Shown: positions 8,691-16,713 of the stretch, piece after piece
Numbering within the stretch: position 1 is the stretch's first letter
Layout of the letters: each line of letters opens with the position of its first letter
Assembly: GCA_963850415.1 (NCBI GenBank)
Contig: CAWKLE010000001.1
Location: 124,001-188,000 of the forward strand
Length of the DNA: 64,000 bases
Reading direction: 5' to 3'
DNA from: VAXT01 sp963850415
GTDB lineage: Bacteria; Actinomycetota; Thermoleophilia; Gaiellales; Gaiellaceae
Made by a program: the position numbers and the translations under genes
Notes under the pieces: model-generated
What the model was told of the DNA's origin: nothing
The model's input: only the letters and a program-made list of their open reading frames with translations
The model's database searches: none

Positions 8691-9239
8691 TTGCTCCGAC
8701 TCGCGTCGCGACACCTTCCTCGCCGGGCGACGGCGACGCTCCTCGTTTGGGTCGTGTTCCTTGCTCTCGCTTCGACCGCGACTGCCTCACGCTCGCCGAC
8801 GGGACGCGGAACAGCCCTCAGGACCGCCCAGAGGGGCGAAAATCCGCAGTATCACACCTCAAACCGGGGGCAGTATCACGAGCTCGCGGCCAGCTCAGGG
8901 CCGGTTTCGGCTTGGCTACGCGCACGAGGCCCGACCGCCGGCGAATTGGGCAACTCTATTTCTACACTCTTGATATCACCGAATTACGCGTTTCCGTTGC
9001 TGAAAGCACAAGACGCAAGCAATGCATGGCGCAGTTCGCGGCCCGACGGTCGGATCGGTACGCAGAACAGCCGCTCGATCGGCTCGCAGATCTCGGCGGG
9101 GAACAGGGCCGGAAGCCGCGACCCTCGTCTCATGCTCCAGATCGGAGCCGTTCTCGGGCTGATCTATGTCGGCTTCCTGGCCGTCTGGTTCTGGGCGACG
9201 CGGTTTCGCCTGCGGCCACCGCGCAGCGCCGCTTCCTGA
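8691..9239 (+). CDS. Hypothetical exported protein with C-terminal membrane helix
   Basis: I do not recognise this 182-residue protein. It would start with TTG at 8691. A basic N-terminus (LRLASRHLPRR) and a hydrophobic core (TATLLVWVVFLALAST) ending at A-T-A look like a signal peptide. About 100 polar, Ser/Arg/Gly-rich residues follow. A membrane helix (IGAVLGLIYVGFLAVWFW) and a basic tail end the protein. The layout matches the next gene at 9320, which supports it being real. The ribosome site is weak and GC is lower than in the neighbours. This gene accounts for most of the 790-bp stretch between the sigma factor and 9320. Confidence 0.5.
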   Translation: MLRLASRHLPRRATATLLVWVVFLALASTATASRSPTGRGTALRTAQRGENPQYHTSNRGQYHELAASSGPVSAWLRARGPTAGELGNSISTLLISPNYAFPLLKAQDASNAWRSSRPDGRIGTQNSRSIGSQISAGNRAGSRDPRLMLQIGAVLGLIYVGFLAVWFWATRFRLRPPRSAAS

Positions 9240-9259
9240 CAAAACCCCTGCACAGAGGC

Positions 9260-9289
9260 GTTGACAAGCGTCCCCTGATTGGGTAGTAC
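9260..9289 (+). promoter_or_regulatory. Candidate promoter for the gene at 9320
   Basis: TTGACA (9261-9266) is followed after 17 bases by TAGTAC (9284-9289). The same stretch can be read as GTTGAC, 15 bases, then GGGTAG. That reading resembles the GTTT...GGGTAT pattern of SigB/SigF-type sigma factors, and such a factor is encoded nearby at 7699-8526. A strong ribosome site (AGAGGGGGA) and a GTG start at 9320 lie 30 bases downstream. Confidence 0.45.
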
Positions 9290-9319
9290 CACTACGACAA
9301 GGCAAGAGGGGGACTGTTT

Positions 9320-9865
9320 GTGACACCCGAGGCTCAGCGACTGCGGATCGCACGGGCTCTGCTCGTGACCCTGCTGGGGCTCTCGGCGCTCGTCGTCGCG
9401 CCGGGAGCGGCACTCGGAGCAGGGCCGGAGGCGCCGCCCGTCAAGGCCGCCCCGAGGCTCGGCCCGGAGCCCGCGCCTGCCGCGCGTGCGACGACTCCCG
9501 CCACGCCGACGAGCACCTCCACGAGCTCGTCGACCTCGCAGATCACGACCACGACGACGTCACGGTCCGTCGCGTCGACGACGTCGGCGCCGCCCCAGCA
9601 GCGACCCGCCACGAGCGCGAGGCCGAAGCCGCAGGCACCTCCTCCCGCCCCGCCGAAGGCGAACCACGCGGTGAAGGCCGCCGTCCGGACGATCGCGCAC
9701 ACGATGCAGCGTCCGGCAACCGCCGTGGCGTTCGGTGCAATCCCCGCCGGCACGAACGGCTCCAATCGCCTGCTGTTCATCGGCGGGCTCGCCCTGCTCG
9801 TCCTCGTGCTGGGCGACGCGACCTTCCTCGCGATCTCGGCGCGCGTGATCCGAGAGCAGCGCTAG
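9320..9865 (+). CDS. Hypothetical exported Thr/Pro-rich protein with C-terminal anchor
   Basis: The product is 181 residues with no family I recognise. The signal peptide is clear (ARALLVTLLGLSALVVAPGAALGA). Residues about 35-115 are low-complexity Ala/Pro/Thr/Ser, as in cell-wall spacers. A single membrane helix (LLFIGGLALLVLVLGDATFLAI) ends in a short basic tail (RVIREQR). GTG at 9320 is supported by AGAGGGGGA six bases upstream and by a promoter-like TTGACA. The 3' end overlaps the convergent 1378-residue surface-protein gene by 4 bp. A wall-spanning or surface role is inferred from composition only. Confidence 0.7.
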   Translation: MTPEAQRLRIARALLVTLLGLSALVVAPGAALGAGPEAPPVKAAPRLGPEPAPAARATTPATPTSTSTSSSTSQITTTTTSRSVASTTSAPPQQRPATSARPKPQAPPPAPPKANHAVKAAVRTIAHTMQRPATAVAFGAIPAGTNGSNRLLFIGGLALLVLVLGDATFLAISARVIREQR

Positions 9866-12800
9866 CGCGTCACGACGAACGAGCTCGCGCCCAGCAGCTT
9901 GCCGTAGCGGCCCGCGGAGAGCTTGCCCTTGCCGGGCCAGACGTACCAGCGGTACGTGCCAGGGCGCAGCTTGTAGCGCCGGCCGTGGTACTTCCAGGAT
10001 CGCGGGAGCTGCAGACGCGACCGCACGGGCCACGCGCTGTACACGCGCCGGCCGCGGACGAGGACGACGTTGTAGTAGCGGGCGCCTTTGACCGCCGACC
10101 AGACGAGCAGCGGCGGCTTCGCAACCTGCTCCCCCGGGCCCGGGACGAGGAGCGCCCCACGGGCCACGTAGTCGAGCGTGCGAGCGCCCACGTTCGCGGC
10201 CTCGTCGACGGCGCTCAGGCGGTAGTGGTACGTCCGTCCGGGACGGAGCCCCGTGTCGAGGTAGCTCGTCGCCGAGCCCGCGCCGCTGAAGACGACGCTC
10301 TCGGCCTCGCCGTTCGGCCCCGGCGAGCGCATCAGCTGCACGGACTGCGCATCGGGGGTAGTTCGCCAGATCACCTCGGCGGTGCGATTGCCGGGCTTGG
10401 GCACGAGCAGCGTCACCGCCGGTGCGGTCCCGTCGTACTTGAACGCGACGCTCGCGACGCCGTCGTTCCCGGCGCGGTCACGGCAGGAGCCGCCGACGAA
10501 CGCGGCCGGGCTGTCCGGCCCCGAGTAGGTGGCGCTCGTGCAGCTGTCGACTCCGGACGTCGCGTCCACGCCGCTGAAGGCGACGGTCAGCGAGTGGTTG
10601 TACCAGCCGTTCGCGTCCGGAGCCCGGCCGGGCGTCGCGGTCACCTGCGGAGCGGTCGCGTCGTAGCCGAGCGTGAACGTCTCGACGGGGCTCGCGTTGC
10701 CGGCCCGGTCGATGCAGCTGCCGGTCAAGGATGCATTGGCGTCGTCCGGGCCTGAATAGACCTCGGGCGCGCTGCAGGAGTCGATCCCCGACGTGGCGTC
10801 GGTGCCGTCCCACGTCACGCGCAGCGCCTGGTTGTACCAGCCGTTGGAGTCCGGCCCGCGTGCCGGAACGGCGACTGCGTGCGGCGCGGTCCCGTCGTAG
10901 CTGAGGCCGAAGGAGCGGACGCTCGTGTTCCCGGCGTGGTCGACGCAGGAGCCGGAGACCGAGGCGTTCGCCGAGTCGGGGCCGGAGTAGTCCTGCGGCG
11001 GAACGCAGGAGTCCAGGCCCGAGGTCGCGTCCGTGCCCGCGAAGCTGACCGAGAGCGCATGGTTGTACCAGCCGTTCGAGTCCGGGCTGCGCGAGGGAGT
11101 CGCGGTCACGACGGGGCCGGTCTCGTCGTACTGGAAGCCGTAGCTCGAGGCCGCGCTCGTGTTCCCCGCCCGGTCACGGCACGTCCCGGCCACCGAGGCG
11201 TTGGCCGAGTCGGGCCCGGAGTAGCTCGCCTCCGTGCACGAGTCGATCCCCGAGGTGGCGTCCGCCCCCGAGAAGGCGATCGAGAGCGCGTGGTTGTACC
11301 AGCCGGCATGATCGGGCCCGCGCGAAGGGCTCGCACCCGTCACCGTCGGCGCCGTCGCGTCGTAGCTGAGCGAGAAGACCTCGACCGTCGAGTTCCCCGC
11401 CCGGTCACGGCACGAACCCGACACCGAAGCGTTCGCCGAGTCGGGCCCCGCGTAGTCCTGCGGCGGCACGCACGAGTCCAGGCCCGAGGTCGCATCCGTG
11501 CCGGAGAAGCTGACCGACAGCGCATGGTTGTACCAGCCGTTCGAATCGGGAGCACGCGCCGGAGTCGCCGTCACGACCGGGCCGGTCGCGTCGTAGCTGA
11601 GCCCGAACGCCTGAGCCGTCGTGTTCCCCGCTCGATCCGTGCACGAGCCGCTGACCGAGGCGTTCTCGTCGTCGGGCCCGGAATATGTCTGCGGCGGCAC
11701 GCACGTGTCGACCCCCGACGTCGCATCAGTTCCCGAGAAGGTGACAAGGAGCGCGTGGTTGTACCAGCCGTTCGAGTCGGGCGTGCGGCCAGGGGTCGCG
11801 CTCACCACCGGCCCCGTGGCGTCGTAGCTCAGCGCGAAGGCGTCGACCGTCGTGTTCCCGGCCACGTCGCGGCAGGACCCGCTGACGGATGCGTCCTGCG
11901 AGTCGGGCCCGGCATAGGTCTGCGGCCCGACGCAGGAGTCCATCCCCGAGGTCGCGTCCGCGCCGGTGAAGCTGACCGTCAGCGAATGGTTGTACCAGCC
12001 GTTCGAGTCCGGGTTGCGTGAGGGAGTCCCGGTCACCACCGGGCCGGTCCCGTCGTAGCTGAAGGCGAGCGAGCGGACGCTCGAGTTCCCGGCGTGGTCG
12101 ACGCAGGAGCCGGAGACCGAGGCGTTGGCCGAGTCTGGGCCGGAGTAGCCCTGCGGCGGGACGCAGGAGTCGATCCCGGAGGTCGCGTCCGTGCCCGCGA
12201 AGCTGACAGAGAGCGCATGGTTGTACCAGCCGTTCGAGTCCGGGCCGCGCGAAGGAGTCGCCGTCACCACAGGGGCGGTCTCGTCGTACTGGAAGCTGAA
12301 CGGGGTGCTTGCGCTCGTATTCCCCGCCCGGTCACGGCACGTGCCGGAGACCGAGGCGTTGGCCGAGTCGGGGCCGGAGTAGCTCGCCTGCGTACAGGAA
12401 TCGATGCCCGAGGTGGCGTCCGCTCCCGAGAAGGCGATCGAGAGCGCGCGGTTGTACCAGCCCGCGTGATCGGGCCCGCGCGAGGGGGTCTCACCCGTCA
12501 CCGTCGGCGCGGTTGCGTCGTAGCTGAGCGAGAAGACCTTGACCGTCGAGTTCCCCGCCCGGTCGCGGCACGAACCGGAAACCGAGGCGTTCTGCGAGTC
12601 GGGTCCCGAGTAGTTCTGCGGCGGCACGCACGAGTCCATCCCCGAGGTCGCATCCGTGCCCGCGAAGCTGACCGACAGCGCATGGTTGTACCAGCCGTTC
12701 GAATCGGGAGCTCGAACCGGAGTCGCAGTCACGACGGGGCCGGTGGCGTCGAACTGGAAGTTGAAGGCGCTGCTCGCGCTCGTGTTCCCGGCGCGGTCGC

Positions 12801-13998
12801 GGCAGGTGCCGTTGATGGTGCCCGTCGCGTCGTCGGGCCCCGAGTACGTCGTCTGCGTGCACGTGTCGATGCCGGACATGGCGTCGGCGCCGGCGAACGT
12901 GACCATGAACGCGTGGTTGTACCAGCCGTTCGAGTCCGGGCTCCGCGACGGGCTCGACCCCGTCACCTGCGGCGCCGTCGAGTCGTAGCTCAGCCCGAAG
13001 GCGCGCTGCGTGCTGTTCCCGGCGCGATCGGTGCAGGAACCGTTCACCGAGGCGTTCGCGTTGTCCGGGCCCGAGTAGTTCTGCGGCGCGGAGCAGGTGT
13101 CGACCCCGGAGGTCGCGTCGGTGCCGCTGAAGCCGACCGTCAGGGGATGGTTGTACCAGCCGTTCGCGTCCGGGCTGCGCGAGGGCGTGGCGGTGACCGC
13201 CGGCCCGGTCTCGTCGTACTGGAAGCCGAAGTTGCTGCTCGAGCTCGTGTTGCCGGCGACATCGCGGCAGACCCCGCTCACGGACGCGTTCGCCGAGTCC
13301 GGGCCGGAGTAGCTCGTCTGGGTACAGGAATCGATCCCGGAGGTCGCATCGGTGCCCGCGAACGTGACCGACAGCGTGTGGTTGTACCAGCCGTTCCGGT
13401 CCGGGGATCGGGACGCGTTGGCCCCGGTCACCTGCGGCGCGGTCGCGTCGTAGCTGAGCGAGAAGTTCTTGGCCGTCACGTTCCCCGCCCGGTCGCGGCA
13501 GGAGCCCGAGACGGATGCGTTGACGTTGTCGGGGCCCGAGTAGCTCTGCGGCGAGACGCACGAGTCCATCCCCGAGGTCGCGTCGGTCCCGCTGAAGCCG
13601 ACCGTGAGGGCGTGGTTGTACCAGCCGTTGGAGTCGGGCGAGCGCGACGGCGTGGCCGTGACGACGGGCCCGGTCTTGTCGAGTCGGATCGTGACCGTGA
13701 CCTGGGTCTCGCCGCCGTCGCTCCTCGCGTAGCACGTGAACGACGTGCCCGCGGTGTCCTGCGTGAGCGTGACCGCGTCGCAGCCGCGCGTCTCGAGGAT
13801 GGGAGACTCCGGATCCTCGATCGTCCAGTTCAGCGTGACGTTCGTCACCCACCAGCCGTTCAGCCCCTGCGTCCCGAAGAAGTGCGGGGTGACGACCGGC
13901 GGCGTCGGGTCGCCCGGGACCATCGGGCCTCCGCCTGCGCTCGGCGTCAGTAGCAGCGCGCAGACACCGAGGACGAGGAGCAGGCGGTGTCGGCGCAT
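9862..13998 (-). CDS. Giant secreted protein with 14 Ig-like GWYN repeats
   Basis: The product is 1378 residues. A signal peptide (LLLVLGVCALLLTPSAGG) is followed by a unique N-terminal domain to about residue 105. Then come 14 tandem repeats of about 77 residues. Each repeat has PD-x-NGWYNHAL, GTDATSG-x-DSC, YSGPD-x-x-NASVSG-x-C and DRAGN, with two cysteines that could form one disulfide. A fibronectin-like domain and a C-terminal domain of about 100 residues end the protein (PPLLVWSAVKGARYYNVVL, YRWYVWPGKG). The layout resembles extracellular adhesins of the OmpL47/Ig-like-repeat type. ATG at 13998 has AGGAG six bases upstream. No membrane anchor or LPXTG is present. The broken paralogue at 14008 shares the C-terminal domain. 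Confidence 0.85.
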   Translation of the reverse strand: MRRHRLLLVLGVCALLLTPSAGGGPMVPGDPTPPVVTPHFFGTQGLNGWWVTNVTLNWTIEDPESPILETRGCDAVTLTQDTAGTSFTCYARSDGGETQVTVTIRLDKTGPVVTATPSRSPDSNGWYNHALTVGFSGTDATSGMDSCVSPQSYSGPDNVNASVSGSCRDRAGNVTAKNFSLSYDATAPQVTGANASRSPDRNGWYNHTLSVTFAGTDATSGIDSCTQTSYSGPDSANASVSGVCRDVAGNTSSSSNFGFQYDETGPAVTATPSRSPDANGWYNHPLTVGFSGTDATSGVDTCSAPQNYSGPDNANASVNGSCTDRAGNSTQRAFGLSYDSTAPQVTGSSPSRSPDSNGWYNHAFMVTFAGADAMSGIDTCTQTTYSGPDDATGTINGTCRDRAGNTSASSAFNFQFDATGPVVTATPVRAPDSNGWYNHALSVSFAGTDATSGMDSCVPPQNYSGPDSQNASVSGSCRDRAGNSTVKVFSLSYDATAPTVTGETPSRGPDHAGWYNRALSIAFSGADATSGIDSCTQASYSGPDSANASVSGTCRDRAGNTSASTPFSFQYDETAPVVTATPSRGPDSNGWYNHALSVSFAGTDATSGIDSCVPPQGYSGPDSANASVSGSCVDHAGNSSVRSLAFSYDGTGPVVTGTPSRNPDSNGWYNHSLTVSFTGADATSGMDSCVGPQTYAGPDSQDASVSGSCRDVAGNTTVDAFALSYDATGPVVSATPGRTPDSNGWYNHALLVTFSGTDATSGVDTCVPPQTYSGPDDENASVSGSCTDRAGNTTAQAFGLSYDATGPVVTATPARAPDSNGWYNHALSVSFSGTDATSGLDSCVPPQDYAGPDSANASVSGSCRDRAGNSTVEVFSLSYDATAPTVTGASPSRGPDHAGWYNHALSIAFSGADATSGIDSCTEASYSGPDSANASVAGTCRDRAGNTSAASSYGFQYDETGPVVTATPSRSPDSNGWYNHALSVSFAGTDATSGLDSCVPPQDYSGPDSANASVSGSCVDHAGNTSVRSFGLSYDGTAPHAVAVPARGPDSNGWYNQALRVTWDGTDATSGIDSCSAPEVYSGPDDANASLTGSCIDRAGNASPVETFTLGYDATAPQVTATPGRAPDANGWYNHSLTVAFSGVDATSGVDSCTSATYSGPDSPAAFVGGSCRDRAGNDGVASVAFKYDGTAPAVTLLVPKPGNRTAEVIWRTTPDAQSVQLMRSPGPNGEAESVVFSGAGSATSYLDTGLRPGRTYHYRLSAVDEAANVGARTLDYVARGALLVPGPGEQVAKPPLLVWSAVKGARYYNVVLVRGRRVYSAWPVRSRLQLPRSWKYHGRRYKLRPGTYRWYVWPGKGKLSAGRYGKLLGASSFVVTR
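10395..13690 (-). repeat. 14 tandem coding repeats, about 232 bp each
   Basis: The DNA encoding the repeats of the surface protein is itself strongly repeated. The stretch encoding WYN occurs 14 times between about 10595 and 13613 at a mean spacing of 232 bp. Two subtypes tend to alternate: one with DSC followed by VPPQ or VSPQ, one with DSC followed by T. Blocks near 11062-11527 and 12220-12683 are almost identical, which suggests recent block duplication. Copy number is likely to vary and to be hard to assemble. Confidence 0.9.
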
Positions 13999-14007
13999 TC
14001 GCGTCTC

Positions 14008-15150
14008 CTAGCCCGGGCCTCCGAACGTGAAGGTGCTGCCGCCTAGCATCTTCCCGTATTGCCCGGCTGAGAGAGAGCCGAATCCGGGCCACACGAACCA
14101 GCGATACGAGCCCGACCGCAGTTTGTAGCGATGGCCGTGGTACGTCCAGGCGCGCGGAAGCTTCAGCCGCGGTTGCATGGGCCACGCGCTGAACACGCGA
14201 CGCCCCCGGACGAGCACGACGTTGTAGTAGCTGGCGCCGCGGACGGCCGACCAGACGAGGAGCGGCGGCTTCGTGATCCGCTCGCCGGGAGCCGGGGAGA
14301 GCAGCGCTCCGCGGGCGACGAAGTCCCGCGTCTGCGTCGTCTTGTTGGCCGCGTCGTCGGCGACGGTGAGCTGGTAGCGATACTCGCGCCCGGGCTTGAG
14401 GCCGCGATCGACCCAGCCGTTCGACAGGCCGGCGCCGCGGTAGACGACGCTCTGCGCGGCACCCTTCAGGCCGGGTGCGCGCTGGAGCTCGACCGACTTC
14501 ACGTCGGCCGAGTCCGTCCAGTGCAGCCGCGCGCCGCCCTGGCGAGCCTTGAGGTCGAACTTCTTGATCTTGGGTGGAGTCGCGTCGTACTTGAGCGCCT
14601 TCACGAGCGACGTGACGTTCCCCGCGTTGTCACTGCACGTGCCGGTGACGGTTGCGTTCGCCGTATCCGGGCCGGAGTACGCGATGCGGCTACAGGCCGC
14701 GATCCCCGAGGTCGGATCGGCGCCGCTGAAGGTGAACGCGACCGGTTGGTTGTACCAGCCGTTCGCGTCGGGAGCGCGGTCCGGGACGACGGTCACGGTC
14801 GGCGGCGTCGCGTCGCGTAAATGGACTTGCGACCGTCGAGGATGCGGTCGCCGTCGCTCCACGAGGCGTGCAGGTCAGGTCTGTGCTGCCGTGTCGGTCG
14901 CGAACGTCTTGCCATCGCAGCCCTCGGTCCCAGGTACCGGCAGCGGTTGGATCGACCCAGTTGACGGTGACGTTCGTGATGTACCAGCCGTTGGCGCCCT
15001 GGTCCCGTAGATGATCGGCGTGACCGTCCCAGACCGTCGGGGCGGCGCGGCGTCTGCTCGCTCCCGCGGGCAGCGAGAAAACGACGACGCCAAGGGCTAC
15101 GAGCAGGAGCCCGCGCAGGCGGTGACCGAGAGCCCAGAGGGCTCTGGCGT
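14008..15150 (-). pseudogene. Broken paralogue of the repeat surface protein
   Basis: From 14820 down to 14008 one frame encodes a single GWYN repeat (DANGWYNQPVAFTFSGADPTSG), a fibronectin-like domain and a C-terminal domain nearly identical to that of the protein at 9862 (PPLLVWSAVRGASYYNVVLV, YRWFVWPGFG). Upstream, at 14820-15130, the matching N-terminal domain is spread over all three frames. A signal-like segment (LRGLLLVALGVVVFSLPAGA), TVTPIIYGT, NGWYITNVTVNW, EGCDGKTFATDTAAQT and WSDGDRILDG each need a different frame. At least five indels are required. Either the gene has decayed or this stretch is badly sequenced. No start codon could be assigned. Confidence 0.7.
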
Positions 15151-15251
15151 CGCCGCAGGTCTGAGACTCGCTGCCCCAGAACCCTTCTCCTTCTCTCTCC
15201 CCGTGTACCCCGCAGGGACTTTGAAGCTACACCCTTGTTTCAGACGTGTCA

Positions 15252-15273
15252 ATTTCCGGGCGTTGCCCGAAAG
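15252..15273 (-). terminator. Candidate terminator hairpin after trpB
   Basis: CGGGC (15257-15261), a GTT loop and GCCCG (15265-15269) form a short GC stem that can extend through flanking TTTC/GAAAG. It starts about 15 bases beyond the trpB stop on the minus strand. There is no clear U-tract, so confidence is limited. Confidence 0.4.
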
Positions 15274-15284
15274 CGAAACGCCGC

Positions 15285-16649
15285 CTAGGCCGGCTGGGGC
15301 AGCCCTTCGATCGCCTTCAGAGCGCGCTCGATCTCGCCCTCGTCGAGCGCGACGTCCTCCAGCTTCCCGGCGAAGAAGTTGTCGTAGGCGGCCATGTCGA
15401 AATGGCCGTGGCCGGAGAGGTTGAAGAGGATCGTCTTCTCCTCGCCCGCCTCGTCGGCCTGGCGCGCGACCCTGATCGCTCCGTGGATGGCGTGCGCCGA
15501 CTCCGGAGCGGGCACGATGCCCTCCGCGCCGGCGAATTCGACGGCGGACGTGAAGATCTCCTGCTGCAGGTAGGCCTCGGCGCGGATCATCCCGTCGAGC
15601 ACCAGTTGCGAGATGAGCGGCGCCACGCCGTGGTAGCGCAGGCCGCCGGAGTGGATCGGCGCCGGCACGAAGTCGTGGCCGAGCGTGTGCATGGGCACGA
15701 GCGGGGTCAGGCCGACGGTGTCGCCGAAGTCGTAGGCGAAGGGCCCGCGCGTCAGGGTCGGGCAGGCGGCCGGCTCGCAGGCGAGGACGTCGATCTCCCT
15801 GCCGGCGAACTTCTCGCGCAGGAACGGGAACGCAAGGCCCGCGAAGTTCGAGCCGCCGCCGACGCAGCCGATCACGACGTCCGGGAACGCGCCTGCGAGC
15901 TCCATCTGCGCGAGCGCCTCCTGGCCGATCACCGTCTGGTGCAGCAGGACGTGGTTGAGGACGCTGCCCAGCGAGTACGCGGTGTCGTCCCGGCCGGCCG
16001 CATCCTCGACCGCTTCCGAGATCGCGATGCCGAGGCTGCCCGGAGAATCGGGGTGCTCCGAGAGCACCTTGCGGCCCGCCTCCGTCTCGTCGGACGGGCT
16101 CGCCACGACCTCCGAGCCCCAGACGTGCATCAGCGAGCGCCGGAACGGCTTCTGCTCGTACGAGACCTTGACCATGTAGACCTTGCACTCGAGCCCGATG
16201 AGCTTGCAGGCGAACGCGAGCGCGCTGCCCCACTGGCCGGCGCCGGTCTCCGTCGCGAGGCGCGCGCGGCCCTCGGCCTTGTTGTAGTAGGCCTGGGCGA
16301 CCGCGGTGTTCGGCTTGTGGCTCCCGGCCGGGCTGACGCCCTCGTACTTGTAGAAGATCCGCGACTTCGTCCCGAGCGCGCGCTCCAGCCGCTCGGCCCT
16401 GTAGAGGGGCGTCGGGCGCCACAGCCTGTAGATGTCCAGCACCTCGTCCGGAATCGCGACCTCGGACTCCGTGCTCACCTCCTGGAGGATCAGCTCCATC
16501 GGGAACAGCGGCGCCAGGTCGTCGGGGCCGACCGGCTCGCCCGTCCCCGGATGGAGGACCGGCTGCGGCCGGTTCGGCATGTCGGACGCGATGTTGTACC
16601 AGCCGGTCGGGATCTCCGACTCTGGCAGGACGAACTTGGTCGCGCTCAC
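15285..16649 (-). CDS. trpB: Tryptophan synthase beta chain, TrpB2 type
   Basis: The product is 454 residues, longer than the roughly 400 of TrpB1. The N-terminal extension (SEIPTGWYNIASDMP) and RPTPLYRAERLERAL are typical of TrpB2. The PLP lysine lies in AGSHKPNTA near residue 114, and the phosphate-binding loop is GCVGGGSNFAG near 262. The enzyme condenses indole with serine to form tryptophan. TrpB2 enzymes often act without TrpA and may salvage indole. No other trp gene is nearby, so it stands alone here. GTG at 16649 is the first start in frame and has only a weak G-rich ribosome site. Confidence 0.93.
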   Translation of the reverse strand: MSATKFVLPESEIPTGWYNIASDMPNRPQPVLHPGTGEPVGPDDLAPLFPMELILQEVSTESEVAIPDEVLDIYRLWRPTPLYRAERLERALGTKSRIFYKYEGVSPAGSHKPNTAVAQAYYNKAEGRARLATETGAGQWGSALAFACKLIGLECKVYMVKVSYEQKPFRRSLMHVWGSEVVASPSDETEAGRKVLSEHPDSPGSLGIAISEAVEDAAGRDDTAYSLGSVLNHVLLHQTVIGQEALAQMELAGAFPDVVIGCVGGGSNFAGLAFPFLREKFAGREIDVLACEPAACPTLTRGPFAYDFGDTVGLTPLVPMHTLGHDFVPAPIHSGGLRYHGVAPLISQLVLDGMIRAEAYLQQEIFTSAVEFAGAEGIVPAPESAHAIHGAIRVARQADEAGEEKTILFNLSGHGHFDMAAYDNFFAGKLEDVALDEGEIERALKAIEGLPQPA

Positions 16650-16713
16650 CGCCCCAGCATAGAGGCGAGCGAACCGGCGCGCCGTCCGCAGCGCGCCGGT
16701 CCCGTCTCGGGCT

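Noticed and set aside
10879..13953. Long plus-strand frames opposite the repeat protein
   Set aside because: They are Arg/Val-rich shadows of the repeat codons and lack starts with ribosome sites.
9862..13998. CRISPR-like array, from the regular 232-bp repetition
   Set aside because: The repeats are long, coding and contiguous, with no short repeat plus unique spacer pattern and no cas genes.
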